DNA from: Entamoeba histolytica HM-1:IMSS
Taxonomy: Eukaryota > Evosea > Mastigamoebida > Endamoebidae
Direction of reading: 5' to 3'
Assembly: GCF_000208925.1 (NCBI RefSeq)
Contig: NW_001915150.1
Span: 1 to 18,708 of the forward strand
DNA length: 18,708 nt
Position numbers and translations under genes: made by a program. Shown here in pieces: positions 1 through 10,400 of the stretch (within the stretch, counting starts at the first letter, position 1; the number at the start of each line of letters is the position of its first letter). The notes below the pieces were generated by a model. The model saw only the letters and a program-made list of their open reading frames with translations. It was not told the DNA's origin and searched no databases.

Positions 1-241
1 TCATCATTTTATAATTCCATCTTATTCTTTTCCATTATTCTTTCTTGCTTCTATTTCTATTCTTTTCATCTTTCTGATGTATTTATAATAGTTTATTTGT
101 TTATTTGTTTTTATTTTAATATGGTATATATCATATTTCTTAATATGTATTATTCTTTTTAATTTCATATATTGTTTATTATTAAGTAAATCTCTTAATC
201 TACATATTTTTGATTGTAATATTCTTTCTATACCTCTCTTT

Positions 242-1249
242 CGGGTACGAAAATTAGCAAAGAAAAAATGCATCTAAATAATTTACAAAAATGAAAAAAG
301 ATGCAAAATAATTTCCATCAATAGAATATTTCATTTTATTATATTTTGCTCCTTAAAAAAAAATAAAAAAAATAAAAAATATGATAAATACAGGATTTGT
401 AAATATTTATGTTTATATTTTATAATCACCTGTAGTTTTATATGAAATATTAATGAAATAGATTATTTGATTAATCATATTTAATTATTTATATTCTTTT
501 ATTATTATGTTATTTATTTCTTTTTATATTATGTTTATCATCTTCTTATTATCTATTTATTATTATATTCTTCTTATTTTATTATTTTTATGTTTATATT
601 CTTTAGATTTTCTTATTTATATTCTTTTCTATTTAGATGTATTTGTTTATTTGTTTATTCATCTTATTCATCTTTTATATTATTATCATTTATATCTATT
701 TTCATTTTATATTTATTCTCTTTTGTTTTGATTTATATTGACTTTATCTTTTATACTTTGATTTTATTATTATATCATTGATTATCATTTCTCGTTTTAT
801 TTATCATTTATTCTTATTATTCTTTTGTTTTATATTCTATATCATATATTCATATCATTTTCATTTTTATTTTATCACTTATTATATGTTATAATAACAT
901 AACACATATGATTGATTATATAATAAATAACATGATGAAATTATACATATAAATAATAAACATAAAATAATAAAATATTTTTCATTAATAAAACAATACC
1001 AATTACTTTGCATCATTAAATTAGACACTTTTATTTCATATTTCTAATTTTTACAATAAAATTACACTTTTTATTTCTTCTTTTCTTCTTTTATTATTTC
1101 TTTTCTTTTATTACTCTTTACATTCTTTATTTTTATATTCTCTACTTTCTACTTTTATTCTTTCTTCATCTTATTCTACTTTTACTTTCTTTTTATTCTT
1201 TTATATCTTTCTTTCTCTTCATTTTCAATTATTTGTTTTTTTCATTGCC
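242..1249 (+). repeat. AT-rich ~1 kb dispersed repeat, copy 1
   Basis: This block closely matches 12731-13713 in the same orientation (offset about 12,490 at its start). Shared landmarks are the start AAATTAGCAAAGAAAAAATG, an internal TTAGACACTT near 1021, and the pyrimidine-rich tail TTTTTATTTCTTCTTTTCTT. Its last ~190 bases also match the inner ends of the inverted arms (up to 14657 and from 18075), finishing in CAATTATTTG, a T run and ATTGCC. It carries no credible protein gene: the open frames at 507-781 translate to low-complexity F/L/I/Y strings that follow base composition. The ends look weakly like inverted repeats, which suggests a non-autonomous mobile element. I cannot assign it to a named Entamoeba family such as ERE1 or ERE2. 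Confidence 0.75.
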
Positions 1250-2099
1250 TCTTGAACACTGTCTTCTTTATTAAATAACATAATTGAATTAACTATATTT
1301 TTGTATTTCATTTTTTAAAATTAAATATCATTGAAAAGAATGGAATTGAATTATTAAATACATTATAACATAAATACAAAATATAAAAATAAATAGTATC
1401 TCTATTTCATTGTTGTTTTCAATAAAAGTAATGATGAATATCAAATAATTTAATGTTTGAATACGATTGTTTTAATTTTTTGAAATAAATTTAATTTTAT
1501 TAACATTACATATCATTAAAATAATTCTTTTCATTTGTTATCATAAATATTAATTGTATTTAATTAAATTATTAATTTTGAAATAACATATATTCATTAA
1601 ACATTACAAGAATACAATTTATTAAATCATGTATATTTTAACATAAAATAAATTCGATTATGTACATTAATATATTCATAATTAAACAAGTGAGGAATAA
1701 ATATGAATATTCTTTTTGGTTTTTTAAATATTTTTACAGTATTTATTTAAATTCATATGTGATAAAAATTCATTGTTTTTATTTTATCATTTTTTTTTTT
1801 TGTTGAAATTGTAATGAAAGGAAAAGTAAAAAAGAGAAATGAAATAATTTTATTGTTGTTCAATAAAAAGAATAAAATGTGATAAGAACAATAAATGAAA
1901 TTAAAAATATTCTATTTTTGGTATTTAAATTAAAATGACGATAAATAATGATGTTTAATATTTTAAGAAATACAATAAAAATGGATAATTCCAATGTAAA
2001 AATATTGTTTTAATAATAATTCTATTTTATCAATTTTAAAATGATGAAAGTAATATTGTTAATTAGAAATAGTTGGTAAAACTGTAATGGTATTGATGG
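1250..2099. other. AT-rich intergenic stretch
   Basis: Both strands are dense in stops. I see no conserved frame, RNA gene or repeat match beyond simple A/T runs, such as the T run near 1790. It separates repeat copy 1 from the promoter of the decayed S41-like gene. Confidence 0.6.
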
Positions 2100-2133
2100 G
2101 TATTTAAGATTGAACTTTAAAAGAGTTAATTCA
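2100..2133 (+). promoter_or_regulatory. Entamoeba-type core promoter of the decayed S41-like gene
   Basis: The sequence shows GTATTTAAG (2100-2108), then TGAACT (2111-2116), then GTTAATTCA (2125-2133), and an ATG at 2138. This matches the three-part Entamoeba core promoter: a GTATTTAAA-like TATA box, a GAAC element and an AAAAATTCA-like initiator. It would give a 5' leader of only a few bases, as is usual in this genus. It fixes the ancestral start at 2138 and supports the taxonomic call. The promoter looks better preserved than the gene behind it. Confidence 0.65.
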
Positions 2134-2137
2134 TTAA

Positions 2138-4093
2138 ATGATTAATACAATACTTTTATTAATTACACTCTCATTTGGAAAGCAATGTAATAAATACAAC
2201 GAATATATCTCAGTTGTAGATATTGTTGATAATGTATTTGAATGTGTTGATGAATTAATACTTTCAGAAGATAATAAATAATCAGTGATTAATGATTTGA
2301 AAATGAATTTAGAATCATAAGTATACAAAGATATATTGAAGAAACAAACAACTGGTTTATATCAATATGAAAAGTAAATATTGATGATTGATTAAATAAA
2401 ATAAATATGACAGTGGAAGTGTATATGATTTTTATTCACAAATTCAAATTTTATTTATTTAAGCAAAAGATCCATTGTTATCTCTTCAATAAAACAAAGT
2501 CATGGTTCATAAAGAAAAACATATGTATATTATTCACAAATATTATTATAAAAATGTGCAGATTGATGTTACAACACAAATAGAAAATAATAAAGATACT
2601 TATGTCAAATCAATAAATGGAAACGATCCATTTGAAATTATTAGAGACATTGGAAAGAAATAAAGTTCATCTAAATATTCTAATCTTGATAATTCATTTA
2701 CTCAATGAAAATTACTTTTATTACCATTATCAAAAGAATATTCAAATATGCCGTTAAGAAATACATGTGAAATGGTGAAAATGTTGATCTTCAATACAGA
2801 TTATTGAAATTATCACATTCTCAATGAATAAAACAAGAAGATAAAATCTTTCTATCAACAAAGAAAATTACAGAAATTTACATAGTAAGAGAAGTGAATA
2901 TGGTGATAAAGATGATAATATTTATTGTAAAGTATCTAGTAACAATATTAATACTCTTATTATTAAGTGATATGATATTGATAAAGACTTATACTTACTT
3001 CAAAAATGGTTAGAATTATTTGATTCAAAGGAATATCCAATTCAAATTATTCTTCCAGAGAATAATGATGGAAGTGAAGAATTAGGGACATGGATTTACA
3101 AATCACTAACAACAAACTATGATATAAATTTTCTTTCATCATCAAGGGAATCTTATAATACAGCTTCAATGTTAAAAAGTTATATGGAATATTTTGTTGG
3201 TTCAAAAACTAGTGAGAAAGGATGAAGTTGTAGTGATGAAGAAATAGAAATAGAAGGTTGTATGTGTAGAAGCACTAAAGATGATGATGCATTGTTATTT
3301 TATAAGTATTGTATTAGAAGACAGAGAAAATGGTATGCAAAACCAAATATTATTAAATATGGAGATGTTGAACATAAAGTTACACAGCCATCAATTGAAG
3401 TTTTTCCAAAAAAAGAAAATAATGAAACATCCAAGAAAACCAACAGAAATAGTAGTTTATACCGATTCATATTGTTATTCAGCATGTTCATGTGTAACAA
3501 AAGGGTTAAAAGAATGTAGAGGAGCTATACTTGTAGGATTTGATGGTGATCCATATGGTAAAGATGAAGAATTTGAAGTAGGATTATCACCAATAATTGT
3601 TATTGGCTCTGTTTCTGTACTTTCTCATCCATGGATAATACAATATTGATATAATCTTGGAATAAGTGTTGGAGAAACATACAGATATAATTATGAATAC
3701 AATGAAACAATTCCTAGAGAATTTTTAACTGATATGATTGATGAAAGAGTGAATATTTATCAATTTTCAAATTATAAGATAAAAGAATTTGAAGAAGAAA
3801 CAAATAAAATAATAGAGAAATATAAAACAAAATGTAATCCAAAGAATAAAAGATTAGTTAAAAGAGATAGTAAATGTGATAAAGAAATTAATATCAAACA
3901 TGGACATGGAGGATATGAATGTGGAGATAATGGAGAGTGGAGTTCAAAATGTGTACTAGCTTATTGTGATGAAGGATACATGTTTGATTATATCAACAAC
4001 AAATGTATTAAAGATGTTTGTTCAAATGAAGTACCAATAAGCATAATAAACGTGAGTATGGTTATTATTGGAATAATCGCATTAATTCTCTAA
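2138..4093 (+). pseudogene. decayed secreted S41-peptidase-like protein with C-terminal hydrophobic segment
   Basis: The ancestral product was about 650 residues. It starts at 2138 with a signal-peptide-like stretch (MINTILLLITLSFG). The frame then changes near 2300-2400, 2755-2770, 2890 and 3410-3435. In-frame stops include those after EDNK, NLES and YQYEK, and a TGA at 3647-3649. The best-kept part is 3281-4093. TDSYCYSACSC (candidate nucleophile Ser codon 3479-3481), AILVGFD and PYGKDEE (candidate Lys codon 3560-3562) follow the order of the S41 (C-terminal processing peptidase/tricorn-like) Ser-Lys core. A Cys-rich stretch (ECGDNGEW to IKDVC) and a hydrophobic C-terminus follow, so the ancestor was probably held at the membrane or cell surface. 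With this many lesions no full protein can be made. The S41 assignment rests on motif order seen by eye. The pseudogene call is firm, the family call moderate. Confidence 0.7.
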
Positions 4094-4095
4094 TT
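4091..4095 (+). terminator. TAATT polyadenylation-type signal overlapping the stop
   Basis: The stop of the S41-like pseudogene is part of TAATT, the Entamoeba UAAUU-type poly(A) signal that usually lies within a few bases of the stop. The same arrangement recurs at 12227 and 17997. Confidence 0.35.
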
Positions 4096-4421
4096 GAAGA
4101 AAGAATAATTTAAAACGTATTTTTTGTTTAATAAAATAACAATAAATAAATGATGAAATAAAGAATAAATTGATGAAACTTAACTGAATGATAATTTGTA
4201 TGATAAAAATAATATTTTTATTTTTCATTTGTTATATTTGTTTGAAATGAAATAAAAAAAGTATAAAACATAATTTAATAAACTATATATTCAAAATAAA
4301 TAATACAAAATGTGTGAAAATGATGTTATAATTTTAGTTCATTATTTCATCGTCATTTATTTCAATTTATAGAAAATATAAACAACAAAAACATTAAAAT
4401 AAAATCAAATTATTAGTTTGA
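4096..4421. other. short AT-rich spacer between convergent broken genes
   Basis: These ~325 bases separate the 3' ends of the S41-like pseudogene (+) and the next broken gene (-). I see no frame, RNA gene or repeat in it. Confidence 0.5.
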
Positions 4422-6328
4422 TTAATATTCTTCATCTCCTTCATTATAATTCAGTACTTTCTCTATTTCATATATTTTATAATTAGTTTTACGTTCAAGA
4501 CTAATTCCTGGATTAACAACATATCTATTATCTTCTGTAACAATAATTCCTAAATATTCATTGTTATCAATCTCATCAAATAACCACTCTCTTTTCAATA
4601 CTATGCTAAGTTTGAGTAAGTTGATAAAATCATTTGATAATTCTTGAACTTTTCCAATACATTTAATTGTTTTTGAAATGATTCAATTTCATAGGTTATT
4701 GAGTGTGCATCAACAAAGTTATTAAATGATGAATGAAATTTATCTAATTGTTCTGGAGTGGGGTTGACAGCTTTTATTGCAATTCCAAGTGGTGTATTAT
4801 TTAATGCAAGTGAAGGTAATGAATTATTTTGTTTGTTTGTATTAGATGATTGAATTATTTCTTTTCTTTACTATTAGTTTCAGTTTTTGGTGGATTATTA
4901 TTCTCTTTTTTATCATCTTTTTGTTGTTCATTTGTATTTTCTTTTTCTATTTTATTTCGTGTAAACAGATATTCTATTATATCTTTTATTTTAAATTGCT
5001 GTATCAATGAGTCAGTATTATAAATTGAAATGGCAATGTCTGTTATAGATTCTACTTTCTCTATGATTACTTTTCCAACTTCTGTCATTGCGTTTCCCAA
5101 TAACTTTTCTCTTTCTTCTTCTTTTTCATTGATTTCTTTTTTCTTTTTATCTATTGAATCTTGAATGTTATCTAGGTTTAAACTTTGTGCTGTTTTTATA
5201 ATCTTTTCAATTGGAAATTCACTGAATGAATATTTGTTTGTAAGAATCTGTACTTCTGCATCTAACCTTTTATTAATCTTTTTATAAAATTCTCTGACAT
5301 TTGAACTTTCAATAAATATTGTTTTATATTTTCTATTATCAACAAGAATTTTACATCGACTTATTCTAATTCCAAGAAGAATTTGTGTATTTGTTAAATA
5401 CAAATGTTTGTATTTAATAGCAATGTGATTCAATCTTTTCCTAAGATTTGTCATTGTTTTTAATTCTTCATATGATTTGTTGTTTAATAATTCTTCTTCT
5501 CTTGTAAGATAATAATTCACTCTATTAATTACAAAACAAAACTCCATTCTTCTAATTTCATTTAATGTTGGTTGAATTATTTTCTCACACCCATACAAAA
5601 GTGTATTTAAATCATTAAATTTTTCATCTATACTTTTGTCAGATGACATTGTTTTATAACGTATTGCTTCTAATTCTTGATATAATTCTTCATCACAACT
5701 TGTTATGTATTCACTCTTTCCATTGAAATTCTTTTCAATACATATAGCACATATTTTACCTGTTTGTATTTCACTTCCATATTTTTTCAATTAACTCTTT
5801 TGTTTTATAAATGTGATATGCTATCCTGATGATTCTATCTTCATCTTCTTTTACTTCTGAATATAAAGCTCTCATTAAAATATTACAATAACAACGAATT
5901 TCTTGATATTGTCCATAAATTGGAATTAAAGAAGTTAAGAACCTTTCTATCGTACTTGGCTCTCCCGTCTCTGAAATGCATCTAATATCACTTTTAAGAA
6001 TATTTGGCATAATAATCCCATTTTCTGAAAATTCAATTTCTAACCAATGATTTAAAACTGTATTTATTTCCCTTAAATGGTTATTGAAAAAAACAAGATA
6101 TTCCTTTCCATCAATTTGAAAATCTACATCAGATTCAACAACAACTTCATTTTCATTTTCTGGTGCATTTTGAAGTTTTAATCCAACTTTATGAAATTGA
6201 ACTAAATTTTGTTGATAATATTCTTTAAGATAAGCCATTTCTGCACTTCTTTTTGTTCTTTCTAGATTATATTGTATTGTTCCAAATTGTTCTAAATTAT
6301 CAATTTTATCATTTTCTTTTTATTTCAT
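4422..6328 (-). pseudogene. broken gene of unknown function (~600-residue ancestral product)
   Basis: Three frame changes split one reading path. The N-terminal part (6328 to ~5780) begins ATG AAA TAA, so codon 3 is a stop; the next in-frame ATG is 6236-6238. It ends in KELIEK at a run of six A/T (5782-5787). There the second part (MKKYGSEIQTG on, to 4855) takes over with a ~20-base overlap. A third part runs from KEIIQSS near 4870, and a fourth from about 4655 to the TAA at 4422, ending NEGDEEY. The middle part is largely helical and charged, with a likely coiled coil (DKKKKEINEKEEEREKLLG). The linker (KDDKKENNNPPKTETN) is low complexity. There is no signal peptide and no clear membrane helix, so it was probably cytosolic. 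I do not recognise the family. Each frame change alone could be a homopolymer sequencing error, but three plus a stop at codon 3 favour true decay. Confidence 0.65.
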
Positions 6329-6726
6329 GTTATTCATACTTATCGTATTTAATATTTCTTTCTTATTTTATACACTTTTCTATTATTTTACATTTATATA
6401 TTCATACTTTATTTTCATAACGTTATCATTATTTTAAAATAGAAATAAATGAATAAATCAAAACGATTATTTTATTAATTTACATTACCCCCTATTATGT
6501 TATGTGATATATTTATTTATAAATTATATGTTAAACATCATTCGATATTAAATTTATCTTTTCATTCTTTTGTTTTAATGTTTAATGCTGAAGTTGAGAA
6601 ATGAAATAAAAAATAAAATGTAATAAATAAAATAATAGAATGAGAAGTTAAGTTATTCATTATAAACTAATAATTTTTATGAAAGAAAGAATAAAATAAG
6701 AAAGATAAAAGTAAATTAGAGAATGT
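6329..6726. other. AT-rich intergenic stretch with a lone C run
   Basis: No coding frame is visible. The only compositional oddity is TTACCCCC at 6485-6492, whose reverse complement recurs at 7089-7096 on the other side of the small gene. Confidence 0.5.
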
Positions 6727-6912
6727 TTAGAGTTTCTCATAAGTGAAGGAGTTTATCTGCCAATCCTGTTGATGAACATGTAAAGTTCTTCCTTCTCTAA
6801 TACATTCATCAATAAGTTGATGGCAAAAAGGTCTTCCTTGTGGACAATTTCTTTGTTCAACCAATCCATGTTCTCCTGCAAGATTTGAACCTTTGACATA
6901 CCAATCTCCCAT
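6727..6912 (-). CDS. small conserved-looking protein, 61 residues, unknown function
   Basis: The frame starts at ATG 6912 and ends at TAA 6727. Its residue use is unlike that of random AT-rich frames: G, W, H, Q, P, R and C are frequent, and its GC content is visibly higher than its flanks. Notable features are MGDWYVKGSN at the start, a cluster NCPQGRPFCHQ with a third Cys in IDEC, and HVHQQDW near the end. It has no signal peptide or membrane segment, so a small cytosolic protein is likely. The Cys/His residues might bind a metal, but no standard zinc-finger spacing is evident. Upstream on the minus strand is CTATTTAAAC (6954-6945), then ATTCATTA-like initiators, and TAATT lies about ten bases past the stop. 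I do not recognise the family. The composition and promoter make a real gene more likely than chance. Confidence 0.6.
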   Translation of the reverse strand: MGDWYVKGSNLAGEHGLVEQRNCPQGRPFCHQLIDECIREGRTLHVHQQDWQINSFTYEKL

Positions 6913-6944
6913 ATTTATTAATGAAGTAATGAATATAAGATTTT

Positions 6945-6954
6945 GTTTAAATAG
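6945..6954 (-). promoter_or_regulatory. TATA-like box for the small minus-strand gene
   Basis: Read on the minus strand this is CTATTTAAAC, one or two changes from the Entamoeba GTATTTAAA box. It lies 33 bases before the ATG at 6912, with TTCATTA initiator-like copies in between. No GAAC element is clear. Confidence 0.45.
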
Positions 6955-7405
6955 AGAAAGGGAGTAAAGAAATAAAAATAAGAATGATGTTTAAACATTC
7001 CTGAACGTAATAAAATTACATAAATAAATAAAATAGAATGAAAAATGTATTTTTAATCGTTTTGTATCGTTTTTAATGGAATGTAATTGGGGGTAAGTAT
7101 AATAAAATATTAATACGCTCCATTTAGTCACTTTTTCTATTTTACATTGCTGTTATTTTTTATTATTTGAAATAAAAATATTCAAAGAAGTGACAATATA
7201 ATGAATATGTAATTTTAAATTGATGATAAAAATAACATAACAAAAACATAAATAAAATAACAATAGATTTATAATAATATTTAAAAAGAAATAATAGAAA
7301 ATAATTCTAATTACTTTAATATATTTATTTCAAATAACGTATGTTTCTATATCGACAATTAAATTCCGGATTACATTTCATTTGAAATAATTATTGACAA
7401 ATCCT
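6955..7405. other. intergenic region between divergent genes
   Basis: These ~450 AT-rich bases have no frame. They contain GGGGGTAA at 7089-7096, the inverted partner of TTACCCCC at 6485-6492. Regulatory sequences for the small minus-strand gene and the large plus-strand gene must lie here, but beyond the two TATA-like boxes I cannot point to a specific site. Confidence 0.45.
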
Positions 7406-7435
7406 GTTTAAAACTAATATAAAAAGAAAATTCTC
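7406..7435 (+). promoter_or_regulatory. core promoter of the large surface-protein gene
   Basis: GTTTAAAA (7406-7413) is a weak match to the GTATTTAAA box. About 14 bases further on is AAAATTCTC (7427-7435), which resembles the AAAAATTCA initiator. Transcription starting there would give a leader of about 30 bases to the ATG at 7463. The TTG at 7439 sits almost on the initiator and so is not a plausible start. Confidence 0.4.
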
Positions 7436-7462
7436 AACTTGAAAATAGCATTAGATAAAAAA

Positions 7463-10400
7463 ATGAGTATATCATTACTATTTATAATAATTCTTGTTGT
7501 ATATTCACGTCCTATAAAACCACCACGTTTAGGTGATGGTTTTATTCAAAGAGGAAATCATTATGAATATGGAACTAACAACAAATTGAAAGGTGATAAT
7601 GGTGAAACAGAATTACAATATTCTGTTGATATAAAACCAAATGTTCATTCATTTGATTTTGATGAATCAATAGAAAGTGTTGAATGTCAAGGAGATGATT
7701 TGATTGTTTCAACAAACAATAAATATATTGAAACATGGAGTAATAATTCACTTGTTACAGGGTCTAATGAAATGTGGAAAACTTCATGTACATTAAATAG
7801 AAGAATATTGAATATTGAATTAATGTATGAAAAAGATGGATTATATTATTATTTACTTAGAACAGAGAAAGTGTCATTTAATGAATATTTTAATGAGGCA
7901 AAATTAATTTATAATCCAAAGAATAATGGAGGATATAATAAAGAAAATAAAATAAAAGGATTTAGAAAAGTACATTTCAAAGAAGAAAGTAATATTGATG
8001 CATCAACAGTTAAAATAAGTTCAATTTCAACAGAAGTAGTACAAAGAAGTGAATATATCGAAGTGAAAACAACAGAAAAAACATTGCCATTCAATATTGA
8101 AACACCAATTGGTGTTATAAATGTTGTACATGATGATTATTATTGTATAAGTTATAGTCTTATTAAAGGAAGTGAAGATATTGAAGGGGAGATGATCTTT
8201 GAGGTTTATCCTAATGAAAAACCAATAACAAATATAAAGTTTACAAATTCATTCATAAATTTTTATAAAAACATATATGAACGACATAAAACATATATCC
8301 TCAAAGATAATAAATATTCAGTTGGTGAAATATATACTAAGTGTATTAAAATAGATAATACATATAAAGAAAATAAAAGTTACACAGTTAAAATGAAGAT
8401 GGAAGGATATAAAGAAAAAGAAGGACCAATGTTTTATGTTGAGAAAGATGAATCTCTTATTGTAACAACACCCATAGAAGGAGAATTTATAGATTATACA
8501 AAAACAAAAGAGATTTTAGTTAAATGGGAATACACAAATGCATTTAAATATACACAAGGAGTAAAAATGAAATTAAAAATGAATAGATTCGGAATTGATA
8601 AAACGATTGGAGAGAGTCAACAAATAAACAAATTTTCCAATAAAGAACAAAAATTCATAATAGATGATAAACATAATATTAGAAGTAGTTCATCATATTA
8701 TATTGAAATGAGATATAATTGTTGGAATGTTCCAGTTATTGGGGGATGGTGTTCAACAAAAAGATCAAATTTATTTACAATTAGTAATGAAGAAGTTAAA
8801 GGAGAAATAGAAATTAAAACACCAACATTAGGACAAACATTTAAAACGGGAGAAGAAATTGTAGTAACATGGGAATATTCAGGGGATAATAGTAACAAAG
8901 AAATTACTATAGAATTAAAAAAGAATAGAAGAAGTAGTATATATAATATAAAAAGAGTTAAAGCAAGCGAGAAACAAATCAAAATAAGAGTACCAGAAGT
9001 AAAAGAAGATACAAAATATTTTATTGAAATTGAATATCAAAAAGGAAATGATAAACAATATTCATATTCTGATTTCTTTTATATTAATAGTGAAAAAGTA
9101 ATAGAATTTGATGATGATATTAAATATGATAATGATAAGAAACAATTATCATTTAAATTTAAAACACTAAAACATCAAAAATTAGATAAATCATATATTA
9201 CAATTAAAGAAGATTATCCATTATTTTTAAGATATAATAAACAAATAAATGATAAAAAATATAATATTGAAACAATGACAATAGTTGATAAGAAAGACTA
9301 TTATGAATATTCAATGATTATTAATGATTTTATTGACAATTCAATCTTTTATTTATATTTAAGTTATAATTATAAATGTAAAATTAATGAAGAATCGTGT
9401 AAATCACAATATTCAAAACGATTTTCAATTCCATATGAGAAAAATATTGGATGGAATATTAAAGAAGATGGGAATATAAAAGAAAAAGAAATAAATATTA
9501 TGAATGCTGATTGTTCAATATGTCCTACAAATAATACATATATTAAAAAACAATTCTGTAGATTATGTGATATATTAAAAAATAATAGTATACCAATTTA
9601 TAATAGTACAATAACAACAACATGTGAAGATTGTTATGTAGTTAATAATTTTAAAATTGGACCTATTCTATTTGAAATTGGATTTCAAAATCCATATAAA
9701 TTTGAAGCACAAATAAATGGACATTTAGATTTGCAATTTAATTTTAAGAATAAATTAAATGGTATAATGAATTTTCAACGCACTTTTGATATTCCTAAAA
9801 TATCATTAAAAAATATTTTAACAATTATACTTGGTAAAATTCCATTTGAATTTGATGCATCTATTGACTCTGGAATTACATTTGATTTTCAAATAACAGG
9901 ATCAGCTAATCTTGATACAACAATCAAAAAAGAATTAGAATATACATTATATATTTCATATCCAAATATAAATACCAATGATGGTACTTATATTTGTGAT
10001 TATGCACAACTAAAGATAGAAGATACAAAAGAAGATAAAATATTTAAACCAACACCTTGTATACATGATACAGAATTAAATTTAACAATTACACCATATG
10101 TTGGAATGTCATTTTCAACATCAATATTTGATATAACTCCAAAACTAGAATTTCCACTAATCAATTTAGTTAAATACAGTGAAATACCATTCATAGGAAC
10201 AAATGATAAAACTCTAGCAAAATATGTATATGGATTAGAAAATGATCATTACATGGAATATACACTTGATATTTATGGAAAATGTAATTTAGGATATAAA
10301 ATAAAATTAGTAATTAGTAATACACAAAATGAAAAAAGATTTAAAATATTTGGACCAATAAAAGCAGTTAGAATTGGATTTCTTGATATTGAAACAGTTA

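Noticed and set aside
22..273. Minus-strand 83-codon basic frame next to repeat copy 1
   Set aside because: Its first residues lie inside the repeat and the rest is a K/I/R/Y mix expected from AT-rich DNA. It could be the edge of another relic, since plausible residues continue past its stop, but the support is too thin to list.
507..781. Overlapping plus-strand open frames of 63-74 codons, F/L/I/Y-rich
   Set aside because: Composition-driven frames in pyrimidine-rich repeat sequence. The matching frames in copy 2 (12954-13302) differ in length and frame, so they are not conserved as protein.
5771..5790. Two adjacent overlapping minus-strand genes (155 and 311 residues)
   Set aside because: The overlap falls at an A/T homopolymer, and the end of one frame runs directly into the start of the next (IEK then KYGSE). 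One broken gene explains it better than two genes.
5771..5830. An intron explaining the frame change in the minus-strand broken gene
   Set aside because: No GTTTGT-type Entamoeba donor with a nearby acceptor lies in the right place on the minus strand.
2138..6328. An alternative genetic code reading TAA or TGA as an amino acid
   Set aside because: The intact genes in the same window end at TAA and use CAA for Gln and TGG for Trp. The relics also carry frame changes, which recoding does not explain.
7439..7462. TTG at 7439 as the start of the large surface protein
   Set aside because: ATG at 7463 is directly followed by a hydrophobic signal-peptide core, and the TTG falls at the predicted transcription start.
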